A stretch of DNA of 64,000 bases from Chitinophaga sp. LS1. GTDB taxonomy: Bacteria; Bacteroidota; Bacteroidia; Chitinophagales; Chitinophagaceae. Numbering within the stretch: the stretch's first letter is position 1; the number at the start of each line of letters is the position of its first letter. The stretch lies in NCBI RefSeq assembly GCF_034274695.1, contig NZ_CP128362.1:1054001-1118000 (forward strand). Direction: 5' to 3'. This document shows positions 27,202 through 33,731 of the stretch, piece after piece. The notes beneath the pieces are model-generated. The model was not told the DNA's origin and ran no database searches. It was given only the letters and a program-made list of their open reading frames with translations. The position numbers and the translations under genes are program-made.

Positions 27202-27660
27202 ATTTTACTATTTCCCAGAGATGGTAACAGCGAATGATTTACCTCAATGGTAAAATCAATGATTTTTACTATTCCCATATATGATAACAGCGAATCATTT
27301 ACCTCAATGGTAAAATCAATGATTTTTTACTATTCCCAGATATGATAACAGCGAATGATTTACCTCAATGGTAAAATCAATGATTTTTTACTATTCCCAG
27401 AGATGGTAACAGCGAATGATTTACCTCAATGGTAAAATCAATGATTTTTACTATTTCCAGAGATGACAATAGCGAATCATTTACCTCAATGGTAAAATCA
27501 ATGATTTTTTACTATTTCCAGAGATGATAATAGCGAATGATTTACCTCAATGGTAAAATCAATGATTTTTACTATTTCCAGAGATGACAATAGCGAATCA
27601 TTTACCTCAATGGTAAAATCAATGATTTTTTACTATTCCCCGGCGTGATACCAGCGCATC
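27190..27660. repeat. Tandem array, eight units of 60-61 bp, from stop codon to the next gene's promoter
   Basis: CCTCAATGGTAA, the last three codons plus stop of the AraC gene, recurs at 27190, 27242, 27302, 27363, 27424, 27484, 27545 and 27605. The first spacing is 52 bp, the others 60 or 61. Each unit holds the palindrome TTTACC-TCAAT-GGTAAA. The final partial unit, with changes, forms the promoter region of the next gene. Confidence 0.95.
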
Positions 27661-27668
27661 TTTGCTAC

Positions 27669-28115
27669 ATGAAACATTTACTCATCGCATTGCTGCTCTT
27701 TGCTGGCACCGCAAAAAACACACAACACATGAAAGCTTTTGTCGTACTCGTTAAAGTACCACTTACTTACACTACAGAACAAGCCAAAGCTGTCAATCCC
27801 CAATGGGAAAAAGCCATTGCAGACTGGAAAGCATCCGGTCATTACATCACCAGCTTTGCCTATCCGGGAGAAAGTAAAGTGATTGCTCAACAGGCAGAGA
27901 CGAAGAATCCCGCCCATCCTGAAGATAGTAACGTGACCACCCAACAAGCAACAATAGAAAACCTGAAACAGGTAAGTAGCATCCTGCTACGTGCAGAAAA
28001 TATAGATGAGGCAACAATACTGGCCCAATCCTGTCCAATATTAAAATACGGAGGTAGCGTGGAAATCAGGGAAATCCCTAAGGGCGAACCGGCAATATTT
28101 CCTCCTTTACAATAG
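27669..28115 (+). CDS. Exported YciI/DGPF-like protein
   Basis: 148 residues from ATG 27669, which begins a short signal-like segment (MKHLLIALLLFAGTA) and follows CATCTTTG by 5 nt. The next Met (27729) starts the domain proper: MKAFVVLVKVPLTYT, a middle helix, and ATILAQSCPILKYGGSVEIR, which is the YCII-type ferredoxin-like fold with its Lys/Gly-rich end. Function unknown; relatives include muconolactone isomerase-like dimers. The stop codon lies inside a 24-bp tandem array. Confidence 0.6.
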   Translation: MKHLLIALLLFAGTAKNTQHMKAFVVLVKVPLTYTTEQAKAVNPQWEKAIADWKASGHYITSFAYPGESKVIAQQAETKNPAHPEDSNVTTQQATIENLKQVSSILLRAENIDEATILAQSCPILKYGGSVEIREIPKGEPAIFPPLQ

Positions 28116-28500
28116 GCAAAATTTCTTGCTCTACAATAGGTAATATTTCCTCCTCTACGGCAGGAAATACCTCCTCCTTTACAATAAAAGAATTCCCCCA
28201 CGCAGTCATTGCTTCCAATACAGGAATCAATGTCTCACCCAATTCAGTAAGAAAATATTCCACCTTTGGAGGCAACTGTGCATACACCACTTTCCGGATG
28301 ATGCCATGTGCCTCCAATTCTTTCAATTGCTGATTCAACACCTGTCTGGATGCCTTTGGATTTTGCTGCTGCAATTGCCCGGGCCGGTTAATACCCTTGT
28401 AAATACTATATAGCAAACAAGGCTTCCACTTATTACCAATGATATCCATCGTCATGGCCATCCCGCAATCGAGGTCCTTCGGTATTTTACGCTCATACAT
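28078..28500 (-). CDS. HxlR family regulator with a repeat-derived acidic tail
   Basis: 140 residues from ATG 28500, supported by TATCTTTG on the minus strand 4 nt before it. The HxlR body has the Cys in DLDCGMAMT, IGNKWKPCLLYSI, RPGQLQQQNP, RQVLNQQLKELEAHGII and PPKVEYFLTELG. After residue about 108 it has a non-family tail of 8-residue units of the type EEEILPIV, read from a 24-bp array that belongs to the convergent gene. It is divergent from the metallo-hydrolase gene. Confidence 0.85.
   Translation of the reverse strand: MYERKIPKDLDCGMAMTMDIIGNKWKPCLLYSIYKGINRPGQLQQQNPKASRQVLNQQLKELEAHGIIRKVVYAQLPPKVEYFLTELGETLIPVLEAMTAWGNSFIVKEEVFPAVEEEILPIVEQEILPIVKEEILPVRP
28093..28190. repeat. 24-bp tandem array spanning the YciI-like stop codon and coding on the other strand
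   Basis: Four units resembling ATTTCCTCCTTTACAATAGG at 24-bp spacing. On the plus strand the first unit holds the last codons and TAG of the YciI-like gene. On the minus strand the array is in frame and encodes the EILPIV repeats of the HxlR protein. Confidence 0.85.
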
Positions 28501-28504
28501 ATAA

Positions 28505-28512
28505 CAAAGATA
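28505..28512 (-). promoter_or_regulatory. -7 box TATCTTTG (minus strand)
   Basis: Full TAnnTTTG match on the minus strand, 4 nt before ATG 28500 of the HxlR gene. Confidence 0.6.
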
Positions 28513-28531
28513 CACCGCCTGTCAATAACCC

Positions 28532-28559
28532 GACATACGCATAATTTTATGCGTATGTC
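28532..28559. promoter_or_regulatory. Perfect 28-bp palindrome, candidate HxlR operator
   Basis: GACATACGCATAA (28532-28544) and TTATGCGTATGTC (28547-28559) are exact reverse complements around a 2-bp centre. It lies between the HxlR gene and the metallo-hydrolase gene and overlaps the region expected for the HxlR -33 box. Confidence 0.7.
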
Positions 28560-28623
28560 ATAATCAACTGCGTACTTGACTCCAACGACATATACCGTGA
28601 ATTTTGCCTTCAAAACAATCAAG

Positions 28624-29637
28624 ATGAAACAACTTCTTTTTATTTTATTCCTGACAATTTCGCAACAAGCAAATTCGCAACAAGTCATTCCGCTACAACC
28701 CATTTCTCAACAAGTTATTCCGCAACACCCCACTTCGCAACACCCCATTCCGCTACAAGCCATTGCACAATTAAACCAACCTGGTTATTACCGCACTCAA
28801 CTCGGCGACTACGAAGTGACTGCATTATCAGATGGCACGGTGCCTATTCACCTGCACGATATCCTCACCAATGTCTCGCACCGGGAAATCGATAGTTTGA
28901 CGACACTCAGTTATCAAACACCCACCGAAGAAGCCTCTGTCAATGCCTACCTTTTAAAAATCAACGGCAAAAACATCCTCATCGATGCAGGCGCTGCTGA
29001 ATTGTATGGCCCTACACTAGGCCACCTGCCAGAGAGCTTGCGCAAAATAGGCATAGCACCTGAACAAATCGATGCGATATTAGTCACACACATTCACACC
29101 GATCACACCGGCGGACTCATGCTCGATGGCAAAATGGTTTTCCCAAATGCCACCATTTACATCAGTAAACCAGAAGCAGATTTCTGGATGAATGAGAAAA
29201 ACAAGACACCCCGCTTAGCCAAATGGTTCAAAGAAGCTGAAGACAAAGTAGGACCTTACATAAAAGCCGGCAAAGTAAAAACCTTTGAATATGGCACGCC
29301 ACTTTTTCCCGGTATTACACCCATCGATGCTCACGGACATACACCCGGCCACACCTTCTATGCATTAGAGAGCAAAGGCGAAAAGATGCTATTCATCGGC
29401 GATATGATACATGCCGCCAGCATACAATTTCCAGACCCTGCCGTTACTATCAACTTTGATGTAGATGAAAAAAACGCCGCTATACAAAGGATCAAAACAT
29501 TTAAAGATGCAGCTGCTAAGGGCTACTGGCTGGCCGCTGATCACATCTCCTTCCCGGGTATCGGTCATGTGAGACCACAAGCCAATGGCTATCTATGGAT
29601 ACCTATCAATTACAGCACATTAGGATCTGGCCAATAA
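28624..29637 (+). CDS. Secreted metallo-beta-lactamase-fold hydrolase with a 5-residue repeat linker
   Basis: 337 residues from ATG 28624. The signal peptide ends near TISQQANSQ, and a Gln/Pro/Ile-rich stretch of seven 5-residue units follows. The metallo-hydrolase domain has the metal motif THIHTDHTGG (HxHxDH), a later His in DAHGHTPGHTF, Asp in FIGDMIH and a final His in AADHISFPG. This is the quorum-quenching/hydroxyacylglutathione hydrolase-like group; substrate unknown. It is divergent from an HxlR regulator. Confidence 0.85.
   Translation: MKQLLFILFLTISQQANSQQVIPLQPISQQVIPQHPTSQHPIPLQAIAQLNQPGYYRTQLGDYEVTALSDGTVPIHLHDILTNVSHREIDSLTTLSYQTPTEEASVNAYLLKINGKNILIDAGAAELYGPTLGHLPESLRKIGIAPEQIDAILVTHIHTDHTGGLMLDGKMVFPNATIYISKPEADFWMNEKNKTPRLAKWFKEAEDKVGPYIKAGKVKTFEYGTPLFPGITPIDAHGHTPGHTFYALESKGEKMLFIGDMIHAASIQFPDPAVTINFDVDEKNAAIQRIKTFKDAAAKGYWLAADHISFPGIGHVRPQANGYLWIPINYSTLGSGQ
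28661..28765 (+). repeat. In-frame 15-bp tandem repeat, seven units
   Basis: Units such as CGCAACAAGTCATTC repeat at 15-bp spacing and encode five-residue units of the type SQQVI/PLQPI/PQHPT, placed exactly after the signal peptide of the metallo-hydrolase. Confidence 0.8.
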
Positions 29638-29652
29638 AAGGTTTGATTTTCT

Positions 29653-29660
29653 TAACTTTG
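29653..29660 (+). promoter_or_regulatory. -7 box TAACTTTG
   Basis: Full TAnnTTTG match, 4 nt before ATG 29665. Confidence 0.55.
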
Positions 29661-29664
29661 CCAT

Positions 29665-30534
29665 ATGGCAACAAGAATCAGTACCTGTATCGGCGCAGAC
29701 TTAAAATCTAAAGGTTTTAAAGTACATGAGGTATCCGGCATCGTACCGGCCGCAGAAGTGCACGCCAGAAGGGATTATTATAAAATAGTGATGGTAACGG
29801 GGGATTTCATCCTGAAATTCGGAGATAAAACGATGGACATAGATGGTACCTACCTTTTCTTCGCCAATCCGAACGTCCATCATACGATTATCCCCCGTTC
29901 CCTTGAAAGATCAGGCTATGCCTGTGTCTTCACGGAAGATTTTATTGCTGGCAGGGAACTGACTGACCTGGTGCAGAATTCACCGCTATTCAGATCATCC
30001 GAATCACCGGTACTGCCATTAAACCCGGAACAAGTCGCATTTCTGACCAGCATTTACAGGAAAATGCTCACCGTATATAATAGTGATTATGAGCACAGAG
30101 ATGAATTGTTCCGTAACTGTATTGAACTTATCATTCACGAAGCCCTACAGATTCAACCTGCCAACCAGGACCTGCGGGAACACAATGCCGCTGCCCGCGT
30201 CACCCGGTCTTTTTTAGAATTGCTGGAAAGGCAGTTCCCCATCGACAACCCTGCAGAACCACTCAAACTACGCACTGCACAGGATTTCGCCAACTCCCTC
30301 TCTGTACATACCAATTACCTGAACCGTACAGTAAAGGCCGTCACCGGCAAACCAACTTCCGTACTCATAGCCGAGAGAATTACCGCCGAAGCCAGGGCTT
30401 TGCTGCAACATACCAACTGGAGCGTAGCAGATATCGCCTATGGTCTGGGGTTTGAATATCCCACCTATTTTAATAACTATTTCAAAAGGATCACCGGCAC
30501 CACCCCAAATGCCATCAGAACTACCAGGGTTTGA
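29665..30534 (+). CDS. AraC family transcriptional regulator
   Basis: 289 residues. A cupin-like N domain (MVTGDFILKFGDKTMDIDGT) is followed by a C-terminal AraC domain with ANSLSVHTNYLNRTVKAVTG and WSVADIAYGLGFEYPTYFNN. It is a clear paralogue of the 8835 gene. It follows the metallo-hydrolase gene on the same strand, 27 bp away, with its own TAACTTTG box, so it may be separately transcribed. Confidence 0.9.
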   Translation: MATRISTCIGADLKSKGFKVHEVSGIVPAAEVHARRDYYKIVMVTGDFILKFGDKTMDIDGTYLFFANPNVHHTIIPRSLERSGYACVFTEDFIAGRELTDLVQNSPLFRSSESPVLPLNPEQVAFLTSIYRKMLTVYNSDYEHRDELFRNCIELIIHEALQIQPANQDLREHNAAARVTRSFLELLERQFPIDNPAEPLKLRTAQDFANSLSVHTNYLNRTVKAVTGKPTSVLIAERITAEARALLQHTNWSVADIAYGLGFEYPTYFNNYFKRITGTTPNAIRTTRV

Positions 30535-30597
30535 AAATCATACTTATTGATTTGATTCTCTTTAGTAAAAAATCGCCACATTCCTGACCTTTGTAGT

Positions 30598-30693
30598 ATG
30601 AAACAATAAAACTACACTCCCCAAACAGGTTGCCAGCGGATTGAGCAAACAACCTATTGCCGTACTAAAGTCCAGTCAACTATTAAAGGGCTA
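30598..30693 (+). pseudogene. Frameshifted micro-ORF after a promoter-like box
   Basis: GACCTTTG is followed 4 nt later by ATGAAACAATAA (M-K-Q-stop). Removing one A gives an open frame starting MNNKTTLPKQVASGLSKQP and ending at TAA near 30692, about 31 residues. This may be a small gene broken by a single-base insertion. It could also be chance; no family was recognised. Confidence 0.3.
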
Positions 30694-31989
30694 ATAGAGC
30701 GCAACTTTTCTAATATGCAGTGGCCCCGCATTCCCCGTAATCATCAATCGCCACTGCTCCGCATTCACCGGACTAAAAGTCTGTATCCGCTTATGCCCAA
30801 CAGATTCTCCCGTCGCCACTTCTTTCCATTTATCCCCCATCATCGCCTGCAGACTATACGCTAAAATATTCTCCCCATATTCCAGATCTTCCATGATCAT
30901 TATCTGACTGGCGGCTTTTCCAGTCTTATTTCCGAACTCAATAATGGATTGGGTTAAATTATTACGCACCGCCAAAGGTGCTGAAAAAACCTGTTTTAAA
31001 CGATGCCCAAGACTATCAAAAACAAGCGAGTCTGCCTTTGGAATGAGTCCACTGGTATCCACCACCATACCTACAAGCATATTCGTATTCCTGCCTACAC
31101 TCTTATAATACTTCTCCATCAGCTCCTTTACAGAAAACAGGTCCTTATCTTCACCAGCCTTCCACAACCATCCGCCATTCCATGCGTAATTTCTACGAAT
31201 AGGAAAATCAGATTCCCCCGGGCACCAGTATTTCCCCTCCGGATCACCATGCAGACCATCTATTTTAACAGTGCCATCTGAAGCCGTCGTTTCATTTGCC
31301 CTGCTCCATTGTGGATAAGCTGCAAACCCATCTTCATTACCAATCCAGCGAATAGTATTGCCAGCTTTCAATGGCCCCTGAAATAAGATGGCTTGTGGTT
31401 GCTTGTCATGAATCATCTTCAGCACATCTGCCTCCAACCCATTTTGCAAACCTCCATCAAACCAGATTTCAAACATAGGACCATAGTTGCTCCAAAGCTC
31501 ATTCAATTGGGCCAGCACAGCTTTGGTGTAAGCTTCGTCATGGGTGCCATAATAAGTGTTAGTATTTGTATTATAATAAAGCCCTGGGCGTAAGCCGTAT
31601 TTTTTACAGGAGGCGATAAAATCCTGCAGGATATCTTTTTTATAAGGGGTATGTCCTACATTATAATCATTCACGGCAGAAGGCCAGAGGCAAAAACCGG
31701 TTCCATGCTTTACCGTGAGTACCGCATACTTTGCACCCGCTGCTTTTGCTGTCTTCACCCATTGATCTGTATTAAGTTTGGATGGATGGAAAATGGATAG
31801 ATCAGGTAAGGTTTCTTTCTTTTTATAATCAAATGTTTCCGGTGCAAAGATGTTGATATCCAGGTGAATAATAACGCCCATCTCCGCATCCGCCCATGCA
31901 ATCTGGTCTTTAGAAGGGAGCACCTGTTGAGAAAAAGATGGGATATACGCCAGCGTAATAAACAACGAAATTAAAGACAACCTGACCAT
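30691..31989 (-). CDS. Alpha-L-fucosidase-like glycoside hydrolase (GH29)
   Basis: 432 residues from ATG 31989, chosen because it starts the signal peptide MVRLSLISLFITLAYIPSFS. The GH29 pattern is clear: IHLDINIFAPETFDY, the VLTVKHGTGFCLWPS strand, YYNTNTNTYYG and the nucleophile Asp in FEIWFDGG. A C-terminal beta domain follows (ESVGHKRIQTFSPVNAEQWR). It would release alpha-L-fucose or a related sugar in the periplasm. No transporter neighbours it, so it is not in a typical polysaccharide utilisation locus. Confidence 0.85.
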   Translation of the reverse strand: MVRLSLISLFITLAYIPSFSQQVLPSKDQIAWADAEMGVIIHLDINIFAPETFDYKKKETLPDLSIFHPSKLNTDQWVKTAKAAGAKYAVLTVKHGTGFCLWPSAVNDYNVGHTPYKKDILQDFIASCKKYGLRPGLYYNTNTNTYYGTHDEAYTKAVLAQLNELWSNYGPMFEIWFDGGLQNGLEADVLKMIHDKQPQAILFQGPLKAGNTIRWIGNEDGFAAYPQWSRANETTASDGTVKIDGLHGDPEGKYWCPGESDFPIRRNYAWNGGWLWKAGEDKDLFSVKELMEKYYKSVGRNTNMLVGMVVDTSGLIPKADSLVFDSLGHRLKQVFSAPLAVRNNLTQSIIEFGNKTGKAASQIMIMEDLEYGENILAYSLQAMMGDKWKEVATGESVGHKRIQTFSPVNAEQWRLMITGNAGPLHIRKVALY

Positions 31990-32089
31990 AACGTTTCCAT
32001 ATTTGTATAAACTTACCCAATTTTGCATCTTTATCCTATACTTTATGCATGTTTATTACCCCAACGACATTATTTTGACCTTACTTGTT

Positions 32090-32165
32090 AAAGACGAGTC
32101 CCCGCGACTGTGGCAGAAGCATAAGGCTTAGTTTGAAATAGAGGAAAATTCCCCTGCCTACACCA
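32090..32165 (+). promoter_or_regulatory. Possible cobalamin riboswitch remnant
   Basis: GTCCCCGCGACTGT near 32098 resembles the conserved CCCCGCAACTGT box of cobalamin riboswitches, and CCTGCCTAC 45 nt later resembles its 3' end. The 5' half of the riboswitch (GGTG..A.TCC region) cannot be found and the spacing is short. It is at best a decayed element upstream of a truncated signal-peptide ORF. Confidence 0.2.
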
Positions 32166-32211
32166 TGTTACATACCCCATATCTTTGCAATAAAGACAAA
32201 ACACACCCAAC

Positions 32212-32271
32212 ATGAGGCACCTCAACAAACTGGTATTCTTATCTTTAGCATGCTATCTATCCTCACCATGA
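32212..32271 (+). pseudogene. Signal-peptide-like micro-ORF (19 residues) overlapping the next start
   Basis: ATG 32212, preceded by a TATCTTTG box near 32180, encodes MRHLNKLVFLSLACYLSSP and stops at a TGA that overlaps ATG 32268 (ATGA). It looks like the signal peptide of an exported protein whose body has been lost, or a coupled leader peptide. Confidence 0.4.
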
Positions 32272-32552
32272 CAGATATCTCACAAATCACCATCACAATC
32301 GCACCTTATGATGCAGCGCAATTTATCGACCATCACAAAATGGTCTTTCAAAATGCCGCGTCAACGACTATTACCATTTCAAAAGAAAAAGCAAGACGGG
32401 TCATGCAGGCACGCCTCGGCACAAGTAACTTCGATGATATGTTTGGTGTACAGGTCGGCCAGCAATATTTCGCTGAATCTCCCAGTCCATTACTGGAAAA
32501 ATTAAGAGCCACAATCCCTATCGATAAAGTTATCGACGAACTAAAATCATAA
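32268..32552 (+). CDS. Small hypothetical protein
   Basis: 94 residues from ATG 32268. Soluble, alpha/beta pattern (ISQITITIAPYDAAQFIDHH, then ISKEKARRVMQARLGTSNFD). No family recognised. Its start overlaps the stop of the signal-peptide-like micro-ORF, so it may be translationally coupled to it; a frameshift separating a signal peptide from its body is an alternative. Confidence 0.5.
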   Translation: MTDISQITITIAPYDAAQFIDHHKMVFQNAASTTITISKEKARRVMQARLGTSNFDDMFGVQVGQQYFAESPSPLLEKLRATIPIDKVIDELKS

Positions 32553-32567
32553 TTTCATTGCTGCGAT

Positions 32568-32599
32568 AATTGGCGGAGATAATCAATATTCCGCCAATT
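32568..32599. terminator. 10-bp inverted repeat
   Basis: AATTGGCGGA (32568-32577) pairs with TCCGCCAATT (32590-32599). It lies between the small gene and the chimeric gene and may be a terminator or an operator; it lacks a T-run. Confidence 0.45.
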
Positions 32600-32659
32600 G
32601 ACTACATCCTTCCGCCTTTTGGCTACATTTCCACGCTGCAGGTACCTGACCTTTGTGAC

Positions 32660-33547
32660 ATGAAAGTAACACTCATCACTGGCGCCTCAGGTGGCATAGG
32701 CGAAGCATTCGCCAGACAACTGGCCAAAGAAGGCCATCATTTACTACTGGTAGCAAGATCTGCTGATAAGTTGAAAACACTCAGCGAACAATTAAGTCAG
32801 CAGTACAAAATCACAGCACATTACCTGGCCGTTGACCTTGCAAAGTCAGGCAGTGACCAAATCATAGCAGACGAAGTCGTTCATAGAAATCTACAGGTAG
32901 ACTGGCTGATCAATAATGCAGGCATTGGTACCGGCGGAGATCTGATGATTCATCCCGATCTGCTGCAGGGTACGGAGTTGGCAAAGAAGATCCGGCAGTA
33001 TGATTTCTTTCATTATGAGGTGAATGAAGCGCTAATTTTGTCGGCAGATGAAGAGCAGGATATAGAAGAACTGTTTAGGAAAATACAGCAGGAGATCAAC
33101 AGGCCGATTGATAAATTCAGTCAGGATGTGTTGATTGCACAACTGGATTTATTATTCACTTATAGTAATCGTTTTTATGACAGACAGTTTATTACGCGGA
33201 GGCCATTAAACAATAACCTGTTGTCTTCATTTGAAATACTGTTAGATGAATTTTTTTCTCAAAAAAACATTAATACCGGCTTACCAACCATTGGGTATTT
33301 CGCAGATAAATTACACCTGTCTGCTAAGTACTTCAGTGATATGCTGAAACAGCTCACGGGTTTAACTGCACAGCAACATATTCATGAAAAACTGATTGAG
33401 AAGGCAAAAGAAAAGCTCTCTACATCTGAGTTATCTGTCAGTGAAATTGCTTATGAGCTGGGGTTTGAGCATTCACAGTCGTTCAGTAAGTTTTTTAAAT
33501 CCAAGACGCAGCAAAGCCCTATGGAGTTCAGACAATCTATGATTTAA
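32660..33547 (+). CDS. Chimeric gene: SDR N-terminal half fused to an AraC regulator
   Basis: 295 residues from ATG 32660, which follows GACCTTTG by 4 nt. Residues 1 to about 98 are a classical SDR start: TGASGGIGEAFARQ and INNAGIGTGGDL. The next residues, IHPDLLQGTELAKKIRQYDF, are the middle of an AraC regulator, which then runs to a complete two-helix domain (IGYFADKLHLSAKYFSDMLK and SVSEIAYELGFEHSQSFSK). The SDR YxxxK site and the AraC N-terminal cupin part are missing. It looks like an in-frame deletion fusing two adjacent genes. Confidence 0.85.
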   Translation: MKVTLITGASGGIGEAFARQLAKEGHHLLLVARSADKLKTLSEQLSQQYKITAHYLAVDLAKSGSDQIIADEVVHRNLQVDWLINNAGIGTGGDLMIHPDLLQGTELAKKIRQYDFFHYEVNEALILSADEEQDIEELFRKIQQEINRPIDKFSQDVLIAQLDLLFTYSNRFYDRQFITRRPLNNNLLSSFEILLDEFFSQKNINTGLPTIGYFADKLHLSAKYFSDMLKQLTGLTAQQHIHEKLIEKAKEKLSTSELSVSEIAYELGFEHSQSFSKFFKSKTQQSPMEFRQSMI

Positions 33548-33731
33548 TTTGTAGTTTTAATGCATGGACTTTTCATTCAGACAGCCCCTAAAACAAAAAC
33601 AGCATCTTCGGTCAAAAGCCCGGTACAATAGGAGTAGTATATGCTAAAAAAATTCAAAAGGCAGGAACGACATCACTTGAATTTTTCCATTTTAAATTGT
33701 AGCTTAACCCTCCTCAGCCAAAAAGATTGTC

